From assembly GCA_001302245.1 (NCBI GenBank), contig LGYU01000022.1:1-64000 (forward strand): a DNA stretch of 64,000 nt, read 5' to 3'. The DNA is from Chitinophagaceae bacterium PMP191F (GTDB lineage Bacteria; Bacteroidota; Bacteroidia; Chitinophagales; Chitinophagaceae). Both the position numbers and the translations under genes were made by a program. Below are positions 44,616 to 53,667 of the stretch, one piece after another. The notes under the pieces are model-generated. The model was not told the DNA's origin and did no database searches. It saw nothing but the letters and a program-made list of their open reading frames with translations. Numbering within the stretch: the stretch's first letter is position 1; every line of letters begins with the position of its first letter.

Positions 44616-46052
44616 CTATTTTGTATAACCTGGATTCTGACCCCAGGAAGTGTTGAGGGTAATATCGCGGAAGGGTATTGGAAACAATGCCCTGAATGAT
44701 GCCACTGTATAGGCAAAACCGTCGGATGCAAACTGTGCCTGCATTACAGCTACCATGTTGTCTGGACCTTTGCGTATCAGATCGAACCAGCGATGTCCTT
44801 CAAAACAAAGTTCAACTCTTCTGTCTTTATCGATCTGTGTACGCAAGGCTGCCTGTGTAAGATTGCTTTTGCCTGTAAGACCGGCACGGCTTCTGATCTG
44901 GTTCAGATAAGTAAGGGCATTGGTAGTGTCTGCAGTTTCATTCAGTGCTTCAGCATACATTAAAACGGCATCAGCATAGCGTAAAACGATCCAGTTGTTT
45001 TCGCCTTCATTGGCGGCTGGTGGCTGATCAATATATTTACGGGTATAATATGTGGTATTGCTGCCTACGGTATATATCTGTATGCAGGTGGCTTTGCGGT
45101 TATCGCCTGTTTCAAACGCATTGAACAGATTTTTGGTGCCCTGGTTCAGTCCTTTTGCCTGCACGCTCGATAACAAGTCTGCACCGCTCTGACTTGGTAG
45201 AAAATACTGGCAGAAATTGCTACCTTCTTTAGAAGTACCCCTGGCATATTGTATGGAGAAAATAATTTCTTTATTGCTTTCATTGGTTACGCTGAATACA
45301 TCTGCATAGCTGGTAAGCAATCCATAGGTACCGGAGTTGATAACATCACGCAGCAATGGAATGGCTTCATTGTAACGGGAAAGTGTGAGATATACCTTGG
45401 CCAGCATGGTCTTGGCTGCACCGGAGGTTATGCGTCCAAGATCTGTTGCTGCTGTATATTTTGCAGGCAATACAGCCTGTGCATCACTCAGGTCTTTAAT
45501 GATCTGGGTATATACATCGGCAGCGGGTGTTCTGGAATAGGTATAGGCTTCTGACTCTGTGATCTTTTTTAGTACCAGCGGTACATCTCCGTAAAAACGT
45601 ACCAGGTTAAAATAATCCATAGCCCTGATAAATTTTGCTTCACCCAGCCAGCGTACCCGAAGCGCAGAATCCATGCCGGTAAAATTCTGTAGCTGATCAA
45701 TAAAATTATTACAGTAAGAAATGTTTGAATAATTGTTTTGCCATTGTATCTGGATAGCAGCATCGGTACTAAGCCATGTCATCTGGTCCAGCGGACCGGT
45801 ATCTGCGGCAACAGTAGCTGTTGATAATGTATTATCAGAAGGTATCTCTGCCATTCTGAAATAACCATCATACACACCGCGCAGATGTCCGTAAATACCG
45901 GTCAATGCTGCCTGAAAATTTAACTGGCTGGTATAATATCCATCCAGTGATATATTGGTGGGAGATTTTACGTCTTCAATAAAGGATTTTTTACAACTGA
46001 ACAGACTGGTTAAACCTGCGCAAAGGAAAAATATATAGCGTGGTGTTTTCAT
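44616..46052 (-). CDS. SusD/RagB family outer-membrane glycan-binding lipoprotein
   Basis: I start at 46052 (signal MKTPRYIFFLCAG, lipobox LFSC with lipid Cys20); the longer frame to 46136 overlaps SusC. The 478-residue protein has the SusD layout: tetratricopeptide-like helices (ARWLGEAKFIRAMDYFNLVRFYGDVPLV, DVYTQIIKDLSDAQAVLP) and the C-terminal NENWIVLRYADAVLMYAEALNE, GHRWFDLIRKG and RALFPIPFRDI blocks. It sits on the cell surface as the lid of the SusC barrel and binds oligosaccharides released outside. Spacing to SusC is 19 bp, which is normal for the pair. Confidence 0.95.
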   Translation of the reverse strand: MKTPRYIFFLCAGLTSLFSCKKSFIEDVKSPTNISLDGYYTSQLNFQAALTGIYGHLRGVYDGYFRMAEIPSDNTLSTATVAADTGPLDQMTWLSTDAAIQIQWQNNYSNISYCNNFIDQLQNFTGMDSALRVRWLGEAKFIRAMDYFNLVRFYGDVPLVLKKITESEAYTYSRTPAADVYTQIIKDLSDAQAVLPAKYTAATDLGRITSGAAKTMLAKVYLTLSRYNEAIPLLRDVINSGTYGLLTSYADVFSVTNESNKEIIFSIQYARGTSKEGSNFCQYFLPSQSGADLLSSVQAKGLNQGTKNLFNAFETGDNRKATCIQIYTVGSNTTYYTRKYIDQPPAANEGENNWIVLRYADAVLMYAEALNETADTTNALTYLNQIRSRAGLTGKSNLTQAALRTQIDKDRRVELCFEGHRWFDLIRKGPDNMVAVMQAQFASDGFAYTVASFRALFPIPFRDITLNTSWGQNPGYTK

Positions 46053-46071
46053 TGCAAACAATTTGAGTGAT

Positions 46072-49000
46072 TTAGAAACTAACATTGATACCAACAATGG
46101 CTGTACGTACCTGCGGATAAACACCCTGATCAACACCCGGCTGGGTAATGGAGCTGCCGTTCAGACTTACTTCCGGGTTGTAGCCGGGATAACTGCTGAG
46201 TGTAAACAGGTTTTGTCCGGATATATAGATACGTACATTCTGCACTTTCGCTTTGCGCAATAACGAAGCAGGCAGGTTGTAACCAAGGGTAATATTGCGT
46301 AAGCGAAGGAAAGAGGCATCATACACAACCAGGCTGGTAAGCGCATTGGTAAAAAGAATAGGGGCCTTGCTGGTAACACTGGGATACTTTACCTGGTCAT
46401 TATTGCCTTTGGGATTATTATCGAGATAAATGTTCTCATACATGTCTTTTGGCAGGTTGGCGCCAGGTGTGCCCCAGGGATTCCTGAACAGACCATTAAT
46501 GATATTACCGCCTTTTTGCCCCTGTAATACAAAACTCAGATCAAAGTCTTTATAACTGATGCGGTTGGTCATACCGCCTATGAAATCGGCCTGGCTATTG
46601 CCGATACGTGTAATGTCGTTTTGATCAATAATATTATCACCGCTTACATCCCTGATGCGCATGTCTCCGGCAGCAGGGAGTATTGTACCCGTACCATATT
46701 TCGGACTGATAGCAGCCTCTGCTGCATCTTTAATGATACCATCTACCTGGTAACCATACATATCGCCTATGGGGCTTCCTTTTTTAATGAGGAATACATT
46801 ACTCCAACCTGTAATGGCATTATAATATCCCAGGTTATCTGCACCTCCAAGATCTGTTACCTTATTGCGGTTTACAGAAACATTGATCTCTGTACTCCAT
46901 TTAAAGCTTTTGGTGACAATATTCTTAGTTGCCAGTGTAAATTCAACGCCACGGTTCCTGAGATTGCCTGCATTGGTAGTGTAGGAAGATGCGTAACCCA
47001 CAATACCCAGCAGTTGTTTATTCAGGATCATGTCGAAGGTGTTCTTATTGTAAAAATCTGCAGTAAGTACTACACGGTCGTTGAATAAACCGATATCAAG
47101 ACCGATATCCAACTGGTGGTTTTTTTCCCATGTCAGGTCGGGATTATAATAACCGCCGGGTATGGTGCCGAACTGACGGCTGGTGCCATAACTGTAGTTA
47201 ACACCACGCAGGTAGTTTTGCCAGGAGAAACTACCAATGTTGGCATTACCTGTTTCTCCATAACTGGCACGTAATTTCAGATCACTGATCCAATCAATAC
47301 GCTGTATAAATCTTTCTTCAGAAAGCCGCCATGCCAGGGCAAATGACCGGAATGTTCCGTACTTATTGTTTGAACCGAATTTGGACGAACCATCACGACG
47401 GATAGAAAGATCTGCCAGGTATTTTCCTTTGTAATCATAGCTTAGTCGTGCTGCCAGTGAATAAAAGGTAAAGATGTCGTAGGATACGCCACCACCTTTA
47501 TCTGCTGAAGCAGAAGGGTTCTGTATCTGGGTAGATGTGTAGGAGCCTGTTCTGCCATATACAGTATCGTAGGTGCTGGTATATTTCTGTGCCGATTGCA
47601 ATAACAGTACTTTAAAATTGTGTTCGTTGTCTGCACCCAGTGATTTGTTGTAGGTAATAGTGTTCTCCACCAGCCAGTCAACATTACGTCCTTTGGTTTC
47701 GCCGGCATAGATCACATTGTAGTTGGGATTTAAAAAGCTGGCAGTAGCAGACGATGTGGTGGGTGTAAATGGTGAAACATAGATCTGGCGACGGTTAAAA
47801 TCAATGGTGCCGCCGGCATTCAAACGATATTTGAGCCCTTTCAGTGGATTCCATTCGAGGTAAGCACTACCGAGATTGCGGAAATTAGTATTGTGATTGG
47901 TCAGATTTTCAAGTACCGCAACAGGATTGTAAATGCCTGTATTAAAAAGATCATTCCCATTCAGAAAATTGGGTTGTGCATATCTGCCATCGGACAACTT
48001 GAGTGGAATAACGGGAGCAATCATCAGTGCAGTATAAATAGGACTGGGCACCACTACGCCATATTCTCCATCAGCAGAAGTATTGAAATTTCCTCCGTTA
48101 GGTCTTCTTTCCTGTTCTGTATAAGAAGGTGCAATGCTGACACCTACTTTTAAAGAAGGCGTTAGTTCACCATCAAAGTTTACGCGCAGGGTATAACGAC
48201 GGGCACCTGTTCCCAGCAATACACCCGGCTGATTCAGATAACCACCGGAAAAACTGAACCTGGATTTATCAGTACCGCCGGTGGCAGAAACCTTCAGTTC
48301 GCTGTATTGTTTTACATCAAAAATGGCATCCTGCCAGTCTGTACCATTATATTGTTTCAGGGAGTCAAGTATTTTACCTGAACCGTTGCGTTGTTTGATC
48401 AGCAGGGGTTCATAATAATTGTATTCGTCTTTGTTGAGTACTGCTACTTTTTTAGTGATCTGTTGCAATCCCGTAATGTAGCCAACGCTGAATTTTGTTT
48501 TGCCTGATTTTCCGCGTTTGGTAGTAACGATCACTACACCATTGGCAGCACGGGATCCGTAAATGGCTGCAGAGGCTGCGTCTTTCAAAACTTCAATAGA
48601 TTCAATATCCGAAGGATTAATGCTGGCGAAATTGCTTTCTGATTGCAAGGGATATCCATCTACAACATACAAAGGTGCATTATCGGCGCCCAGTGAACCA
48701 ATGCCACGAATACGAATGGTGGGGCTTTCTCCAGGCATACCTCCAAACCCGCTTGAAACCTGTACCCCGGCTGCGTTGGCGGCAAGTGCATCGCCCAGGG
48801 TACCTACCGGCAATTCATTAACAGCTGCACTTTTAATAGATGAAATTGCTGTGGTGATCTTCTTTCTGCTTTTATCGCCATAGCCAATTACCACTACATC
48901 ATTTAGTTTGGCTGCATCTTCCTGCATGGTAATAGTAAGCACTTTTGTGTTGCCCAATTGTATTTCGCGGTTTCTAAATCCTACAGAACTGATAATAAGT

Positions 49001-49584
49001 GTAGCATTCTTTTCATTTACCTGTATGCGGAATTTTCCATCTGCATCTGTGCTAACCCCTTTCTTACCATTCTTGACAGAAATGGTGGCACTTTCAATAG
49101 CCTTGCCTGATACATCCTGCACTTTTCCAGTGATCACAATACCTGTATCGATTGCTGCATCCTCTTTATTGATATACAGGTCGCCTGTATTTCCGGCATC
49201 TGCTGATGCACTATTTTTTTTGCGTAGTACTACATGATCATTAACAAAAAGAAATTCTATATCTGTTTTTTCAAACAGGCTGGTCAGCGCCTGTTGTAAG
49301 GGCGTATTTTTGGTATGAATGCTTACCTTTCTATCTACATCTACTGCCTGTTTATTATAGTAAAAAAGATAACCTGTTTGTTTTTCAATAGCAGAGAGCA
49401 CTTCTGCTATCCGGGTATTGTCAAAGTTGAGTGATACAATTGCTTTGTCAGGCAGGGCCTGTGCTTTTGTGGGAAAGAAAAGAAACTGGAAGATCAAAAG
49501 AATCGACCATGAAATAACCTGGTAATAAGCAGATACACGTTTTCCTACGGGCAAAGATATCCCTGGAGGGGTTGTTTTTCTCAT
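46072..49584 (-). CDS. SusC/RagA TonB-linked glycan transporter with STN signalling domain
   Basis: An 1170-residue outer-membrane importer. After a signal peptide, an STN domain (~residues 45-120, VSLNFDNTRIAEVLSAIEKQ) precedes a carboxypeptidase-regulatory domain (~150-230, GKVQDVSGKAIESATIS), the plug (GDALAANAAGVQVSSG, IRIRGIGSLG, YVVDGYPLQ, VLKDAASAAIYGSRAANGVV) and a 22-strand barrel ending in VGINVSF. SusC proteins import oligosaccharides using TonB energy. The STN domain touches FecR and signals substrate presence, which fits the adjacent anti-sigma and sigma genes. It starts 69 bp after the FecR stop; all are on the minus strand. Confidence 0.96.
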   Translation of the reverse strand: MRKTTPPGISLPVGKRVSAYYQVISWSILLIFQFLFFPTKAQALPDKAIVSLNFDNTRIAEVLSAIEKQTGYLFYYNKQAVDVDRKVSIHTKNTPLQQALTSLFEKTDIEFLFVNDHVVLRKKNSASADAGNTGDLYINKEDAAIDTGIVITGKVQDVSGKAIESATISVKNGKKGVSTDADGKFRIQVNEKNATLIISSVGFRNREIQLGNTKVLTITMQEDAAKLNDVVVIGYGDKSRKKITTAISSIKSAAVNELPVGTLGDALAANAAGVQVSSGFGGMPGESPTIRIRGIGSLGADNAPLYVVDGYPLQSESNFASINPSDIESIEVLKDAASAAIYGSRAANGVVIVTTKRGKSGKTKFSVGYITGLQQITKKVAVLNKDEYNYYEPLLIKQRNGSGKILDSLKQYNGTDWQDAIFDVKQYSELKVSATGGTDKSRFSFSGGYLNQPGVLLGTGARRYTLRVNFDGELTPSLKVGVSIAPSYTEQERRPNGGNFNTSADGEYGVVVPSPIYTALMIAPVIPLKLSDGRYAQPNFLNGNDLFNTGIYNPVAVLENLTNHNTNFRNLGSAYLEWNPLKGLKYRLNAGGTIDFNRRQIYVSPFTPTTSSATASFLNPNYNVIYAGETKGRNVDWLVENTITYNKSLGADNEHNFKVLLLQSAQKYTSTYDTVYGRTGSYTSTQIQNPSASADKGGGVSYDIFTFYSLAARLSYDYKGKYLADLSIRRDGSSKFGSNNKYGTFRSFALAWRLSEERFIQRIDWISDLKLRASYGETGNANIGSFSWQNYLRGVNYSYGTSRQFGTIPGGYYNPDLTWEKNHQLDIGLDIGLFNDRVVLTADFYNKNTFDMILNKQLLGIVGYASSYTTNAGNLRNRGVEFTLATKNIVTKSFKWSTEINVSVNRNKVTDLGGADNLGYYNAITGWSNVFLIKKGSPIGDMYGYQVDGIIKDAAEAAISPKYGTGTILPAAGDMRIRDVSGDNIIDQNDITRIGNSQADFIGGMTNRISYKDFDLSFVLQGQKGGNIINGLFRNPWGTPGANLPKDMYENIYLDNNPKGNNDQVKYPSVTSKAPILFTNALTSLVVYDASFLRLRNITLGYNLPASLLRKAKVQNVRIYISGQNLFTLSSYPGYNPEVSLNGSSITQPGVDQGVYPQVRTAIVGINVSF

Positions 49585-49653
49585 ACAGCAATCGTTGACT
49601 ATTTATTTATGAGGACTTGTATAATACAATTTTGCTGTTGCCCGAAAGTGTAC

Positions 49654-50628
49654 TTAACGCGCTTTACTGATCACTATTTCTTTCCTGTCTGGCAACCATT
49701 GATACTGCAGTGGAATATCATTTTTAATAACATCCAGAATTTCACCGATGCTTTCCTGCTCCCTAAACTTGCCGGTACATTTATGGCTTAACAGCGATGA
49801 ATCGGTCACTGTAATGTTAATATCCTTATATCGTTTCAGTTCGTTGAGTAATTCTCCAAAACTGATATCATTAAACTGGTATAATCCTGTTTTCCAGGTG
49901 GCAACGGCTATTGCATCTGTTTTTTCAACGATGGTGCTGTTCAGCACGCGGTTGTTCTGATAGTGTTCACCGGGTTTTAGCAGGGCATGCAAACCTGTGT
50001 TACTACTGCTTTCTACTTCTACAGAACCACTAATAAGCGTGGTTTCAAAAAGCTCGCTGTTACCGTAGGCATTTACGTTGAACACTGTGCCCAGCACATG
50101 TATATTGTGTGTATTGGTCTTTACCGTGAAAGGCCATTTTTCGTGATGCGTTACCTCAAAATATCCTTCGCCATCCAGCTCAACAATGCGTTCGTTTTTG
50201 CTGAACTGTTTTGCATAACGGAGAGTACTGGTGGCATTCAGCCAAACCTTTGATCCATCGGGCAATGTGAGCCGCATACGCTGTCCTACAGGCACAGTAA
50301 CCTGCTGTATGGCAGTTTGCTGTGTACCGCTATTAAATGCATGATTGCTGTTCATCAACCACCAGCCTGCCATTACCAGCAATAGTATAGCTGCTGCTGC
50401 ATATATTATCCGGCGTGGCGATAGTTTTTTCACTTTCCCGGAAGACTGTTGTGCAGAATCTGCTGCTATCAATAATTCAGGATGCAGACAAAGAGCATCC
50501 CACACGGCTTTTTCCCGGATAAATTGTTGTTTATTGGCTTCACTGCTATTGACCCATTGAAGTACTGCGTTTGTTTCCTGCTCATTGGCGGAACCTTCGA
50601 AGTACTTATAAAGGAGCTGTTTATCCAT
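49654..50628 (-). CDS. FecR-family anti-sigma factor
   Basis: A 324-residue inner-membrane protein. A cytoplasmic N-domain (DKQLLYKYFEGSANEQETNAVLQWV) binds the sigma factor; one helix crosses the membrane (~residues 74-92, IIYAAAAILLLVMAGWWL). The periplasmic FecR domain has VTVPVGQRMRLTLPDGSKVWLNATSTL and GEGYFEVTHHEKWPF. A DUF4974 domain ends the protein (FNDISFGELLNELKRY, CTGKFREQESIGEILDVI). In this class the anti-sigma factor receives a signal from the STN domain of SusC and releases or activates the ECF factor. The gene lies 59 bp after the sigma gene. Confidence 0.95.
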   Translation of the reverse strand: MDKQLLYKYFEGSANEQETNAVLQWVNSSEANKQQFIREKAVWDALCLHPELLIAADSAQQSSGKVKKLSPRRIIYAAAAILLLVMAGWWLMNSNHAFNSGTQQTAIQQVTVPVGQRMRLTLPDGSKVWLNATSTLRYAKQFSKNERIVELDGEGYFEVTHHEKWPFTVKTNTHNIHVLGTVFNVNAYGNSELFETTLISGSVEVESSSNTGLHALLKPGEHYQNNRVLNSTIVEKTDAIAVATWKTGLYQFNDISFGELLNELKRYKDINITVTDSSLLSHKCTGKFREQESIGEILDVIKNDIPLQYQWLPDRKEIVISKAR

Positions 50629-50687
50629 ATTGGTAGTATTATTAACAAATGAACTTTAATGATCCCTAGTGCTGAAAAGCATTTTTT

Positions 50688-51287
50688 TTAAAAAAAGTGC
50701 GGAAGTGTCAGAAAAAGGTAGAACAGGTAGTCTTTTAACAATGTCCGCAGTTCACGGAATGCCTTTGAAATATGATATTCCACGCCTTTTTCTGAAATGC
50801 CCAGCAGTTGGGCTATTTCGCGGTACGATTTTTCTTCATACCTGTTCATCAGCAATACCCGGCGTGTTTGTTCCGGAAGCTGATCGATGGCCTTTTTTAC
50901 AATCACCTGCAATTCTTTACTAAAAATGTTTTCAGGAATAGTGCCCTGCAGCATCTGAATGCGGAGTTCCACATCTGAAAGGGCTGTTTGTTGCAAAGAG
51001 GAATATACGCGGGATTCGCTTTTCTTTTTCTGCAGATAGTTCAATGATGCGTTTTTGACAAGCGTAGTAAGGTAGGCGGGCAGATTGGTATTACCGGCAA
51101 GTGTACTTTTTACTTCCCATAATTTTAAAAAAGCATCCTGGACAATATTCTCTGCCGCTGCATTGTCGCGTACATAGGAAAAGCAGAAACGTAAAAGCCG
51201 GGGGAAAAAGATGCGGTAAATTTCATTATATGCATCCTGGTCGGCATCCCTCAGCTTTGCTGCCAGTATTTGCCATTGTTCCATCAT
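50688..51287 (-). CDS. ECF RNA polymerase sigma factor (FecR-associated)
   Basis: I start at the ATG pair 51287/51284 (MMEQWQILAAKLRD); the frame to 51365 adds non-conserved residues. The ~199-residue factor has region 2 (AYNEIYRIFFPRLLRFCFSYV, EDAFLKLWE-type sequence in VQDAFLKLWEV) and region 4 (LPEQTRRVLLMNRYEEKSYREIAQLLGISEKGVEYHISKAFRELR), separated by a short linker, as in group IV factors. With FecR and STN-SusC it should direct the PUL operon and probably its own promoter. The last ~10 residues (LFYLFLTLPHFF) are hydrophobic and aromatic, an unusual tail. Confidence 0.94.
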   Translation of the reverse strand: MMEQWQILAAKLRDADQDAYNEIYRIFFPRLLRFCFSYVRDNAAAENIVQDAFLKLWEVKSTLAGNTNLPAYLTTLVKNASLNYLQKKKSESRVYSSLQQTALSDVELRIQMLQGTIPENIFSKELQVIVKKAIDQLPEQTRRVLLMNRYEEKSYREIAQLLGISEKGVEYHISKAFRELRTLLKDYLFYLFLTLPHFF

Positions 51288-51502
51288 GCCATGTGCTAGT
51301 TGTGTTTTGGTTGGTATTGCCTTACAGGCAATCCGCAAATATATGTACCACGTTTTACAAGCCAATACTATAAACTGGCATAAACCAAAGCAATGTTAGC
51401 CGGAAAGAATGGACAGATATTTTAATGAACGGTTTATCAGATGGGCATTTTGATAAAGGTCAACTGATTACAATATTGTTGATGGCAGGAACAATAAGCG
51501 GG

Positions 51503-51955
51503 TCATACATTGAACTGCCGCAGATGATGATCCATATGCTTATAGGCTGCAATGCCCCATTCGCGGGTGGATATATTGCCAAAGGCAGGGTGAGTAAGTG
51601 TCAGTGATTTATTGTTAACAGGAAACTGTTGTATGATGGTTATAAAATCTTTCCGCAGTTGTTCAAAATGAAGATGGCCGGTTTTTCCCTGTGTTATATG
51701 TCGCTGCTCGCTTTGTATGTTCTTTTTAAAATGTGGCGCTATGTACAGTGCCAGTATGCGTAATAAGAACTGGCCGGCAGTGGTTTTGTTATTACCTCTT
51801 TTTTCTTCCATGATCTGCCTGTTGCACAGATTGCAGTGCAGCAGCATTTCATTGACATTCATAGTGCCCCATTGATGCGTGTTGTCAGGCGTAAGCAGCG
51901 AAACCCTGGTAACGATCTCATTGGCAGAACGGCGATCCAGCAGACTCTTTTTCAT
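51503..51955 (-). CDS. DUF1569/DinB-like protein
   Basis: A 150-residue soluble helical protein. It begins MKKSLLDRRSANEIVTRVSLLTPDNTHQWG and has a MNVNEMLLHCNLCNRQI block and a late HPAFGNISTREWGIAAYKHMDHHLRQF segment. The late segment matches the DUF1569 family in the DinB superfamily, where His residues (here in LLHC and HMDHH) bind a metal. Members are thought to be thiol-dependent metalloenzymes, mostly uncharacterised. It sits between the PUL sigma gene and the Crp/Fnr gene, all on the minus strand but separated by over 80 bp each. Confidence 0.75.
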   Translation of the reverse strand: MKKSLLDRRSANEIVTRVSLLTPDNTHQWGTMNVNEMLLHCNLCNRQIMEEKRGNNKTTAGQFLLRILALYIAPHFKKNIQSEQRHITQGKTGHLHFEQLRKDFITIIQQFPVNNKSLTLTHPAFGNISTREWGIAAYKHMDHHLRQFNV

Positions 51956-52035
51956 GACAATTATTTTTTCTTTGGCAAAGATAAAACGGATGCTGCACGC
52001 CTGTCATTAACAATTGTAAAGAAAACATGTACTGC

Positions 52036-52608
52036 CTATTTTATCTGCCGTTTGCGGATGCGACTTAATGAAACAGGAGAGATGCCCAGGTAAGATGCAA
52101 TGATATGGTGTGGTACACGCAATAACAGATCTCCGTGGTGACGAAGAAAATACAGGTATCGTTCTTCCGGACTGTCCAGTACAAAGGACGAAATGATCAT
52201 TTGCGCACTCATAAATCTCTGTTCGGCTACTTTCCGCGCCAGGATATGTAATGCAGGTATTTTATCATAAAGTTGTTGCAGTTGCTGATGTTGACACACT
52301 AGTAGTTCACAATCTTCTATTGTTTCCAGTGTTTGTATACTGCTGGTTTGTTGTAAAAAACTTTCATAGCTGCTGGCAAAAAGATGTTCCCGGAAAATAA
52401 ATCCCGTATATTCTTTTTCTTCTTTGGTATAATAAAGTCTTACCAGCCCTTTGTTGATAAAGAATAATTCATTAGCCGTTTGTCCTTCGCGGGTGAGTTT
52501 TGTTTTGGCCGGTACCTGTCTGCAGGCAAATATGTTTTCAAAGCCTTGCTGTTCTGATACGGACAGGGTAATGAACTGACTGGTATACTGACGAAATGCT
52601 TCAAACAT
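52036..52608 (-). CDS. Crp/Fnr family transcriptional regulator
   Basis: A 190-residue protein. The N-terminal cyclic-nucleotide-binding-type beta roll (CRQVPAKTKLTREGQTANELFFINKGLVRLYYTKEEKEYTG) is followed by a dimer helix and a short HTH (HHIIASYLGISPVSLSRIRKRQ). No Fe-S cysteine cluster typical of Fnr is evident. Small Crp/Fnr proteins of this kind in Bacteroidota regulate stress or nitrogen genes, but targets cannot be read here. The adjacent DUF1569 gene (80 bp downstream) may be a target; this is inference. Confidence 0.87.
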   Translation of the reverse strand: MFEAFRQYTSQFITLSVSEQQGFENIFACRQVPAKTKLTREGQTANELFFINKGLVRLYYTKEEKEYTGFIFREHLFASSYESFLQQTSSIQTLETIEDCELLVCQHQQLQQLYDKIPALHILARKVAEQRFMSAQMIISSFVLDSPEERYLYFLRHHGDLLLRVPHHIIASYLGISPVSLSRIRKRQIK

Positions 52609-52675
52609 GTTAGGCAGGGTTAAGCCATCAAGTTAATAAAACATTGCAGATACAGTAGCAATTGATCCGGTTCTT

Positions 52676-53209
52676 TTAAATATGGATATGCTGACTTTGG
52701 TTGAGCCAGGGAGTTGGATTGAGATAGAACATTTTCTTCCATCCCTGTCTGCTGCCATCTATTTTCCAGGGATACGGAATAATGGTATTGATGGTATAAT
52801 GTAAATGCGAAGGTTTGCCTGCTGCATTACCTGTGTTACCTACTGTGCCAATTGAAGTATTGGTTGTTACCGGTGAAAATAAACCAGTGGTAATAGTATC
52901 AAGATGCGCATAGTAATGTAAACGCCATTTAGGTCCAAGTACCAGCACTACATTGCCGCCTCTTTCTATATTTCCTTTGTATACTACAAGTCCATACGTT
53001 GCCGGATGTACAGATGTACCTTTTTTAGCAAAGATGTCAACTCCTTTGTGTGTTATTGATTTTCCCCAGGGATAAAACCAGAATGAATTTTGCGCATAGC
53101 TGTTTTTGGTGGCACCCTGAACAGGCATGGTGAAAGATTGCGGGAGTAGAAATCCTGCAATAATAATGACGAGCAGGATCAGTAATAACCTATTTAATTT
53201 TTTATGCAT
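52676..53209 (-). CDS. M23 family peptidase (LytM-like)
   Basis: A 177-residue protein with an N-terminal hydrophobic anchor (RLLLILLVIIIAGFLLP) and a periplasmic M23 domain. Zinc ligands are visible: HKGVDIF (His and Asp) near residue 60 and HYYAHLD (last His) near residue 108. SIGTVGNTGNAAGKPSHLHYTINT is the conserved C-terminal strand with a further His. Such enzymes cleave peptide cross-links in peptidoglycan or regulate amidases. The domain is minimal and without a LysM or coiled coil. It is 67 bp upstream of the Crp/Fnr start on the same strand. Confidence 0.87.
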   Translation of the reverse strand: MHKKLNRLLLILLVIIIAGFLLPQSFTMPVQGATKNSYAQNSFWFYPWGKSITHKGVDIFAKKGTSVHPATYGLVVYKGNIERGGNVVLVLGPKWRLHYYAHLDTITTGLFSPVTTNTSIGTVGNTGNAAGKPSHLHYTINTIIPYPWKIDGSRQGWKKMFYLNPTPWLNQSQHIHI

Positions 53210-53667
53210 GGCAATACGGTTTACGGGCTACTAAATATCTGTAATAAACGGCAATGTGCAAGTGTTTATGAATGGTGATGTATTCAATAACACTGTAAAA
53301 AAACGTTAAAATGAAATTGAACAAAACATTTCCGGTATTGTTATACAGAGATAAATACCTGTTAAAAGAAGATTTAAGGGCTGATTACAACTGTGTTGAA
53401 TATTTAACATTTCAACAATTTCATTTCTACAACGCACAAACAGGTTGTGTAATAAAATCTACATATTACACGCATATTCCGGTGAACAGGCATGGCAATT
53501 GCTTTTATATAATTGCAATACAGTGCTAACGTATTCTTTAATAATGTTTTAATGAATGAAAGGATGCTTGCCGGAAGTGAAAGGCTATTTTTGAACGCCT
53601 CGCTGCGCCATTGTGCCCGGCTTCTTTTCTACAGGTGTATTGTTGAATTTAATTCATTCATTATTGT
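53210..53667. other. AT-rich region before otsAB, no convincing gene
   Basis: 458 bp between the divergent M23 and trehalose genes. A 72-codon frame at 53311-53529 has an ATG with no clear ribosome site and a composition rich in Tyr, Asn and Cys without a fold I recognise, so I treat it as unproven. The promoters for both genes must be here, but no clear TAnnTTTG pair was assigned. Confidence 0.55.

Noticed and set aside
53311-53529. A 72-codon plus-strand frame upstream of otsAB
   Set aside because: The composition is rich in Tyr, Asn and Cys without any fold or family, the ATG has no clear ribosome site, and the region is AT-rich and promoter-like. Conservation would be needed to accept it.
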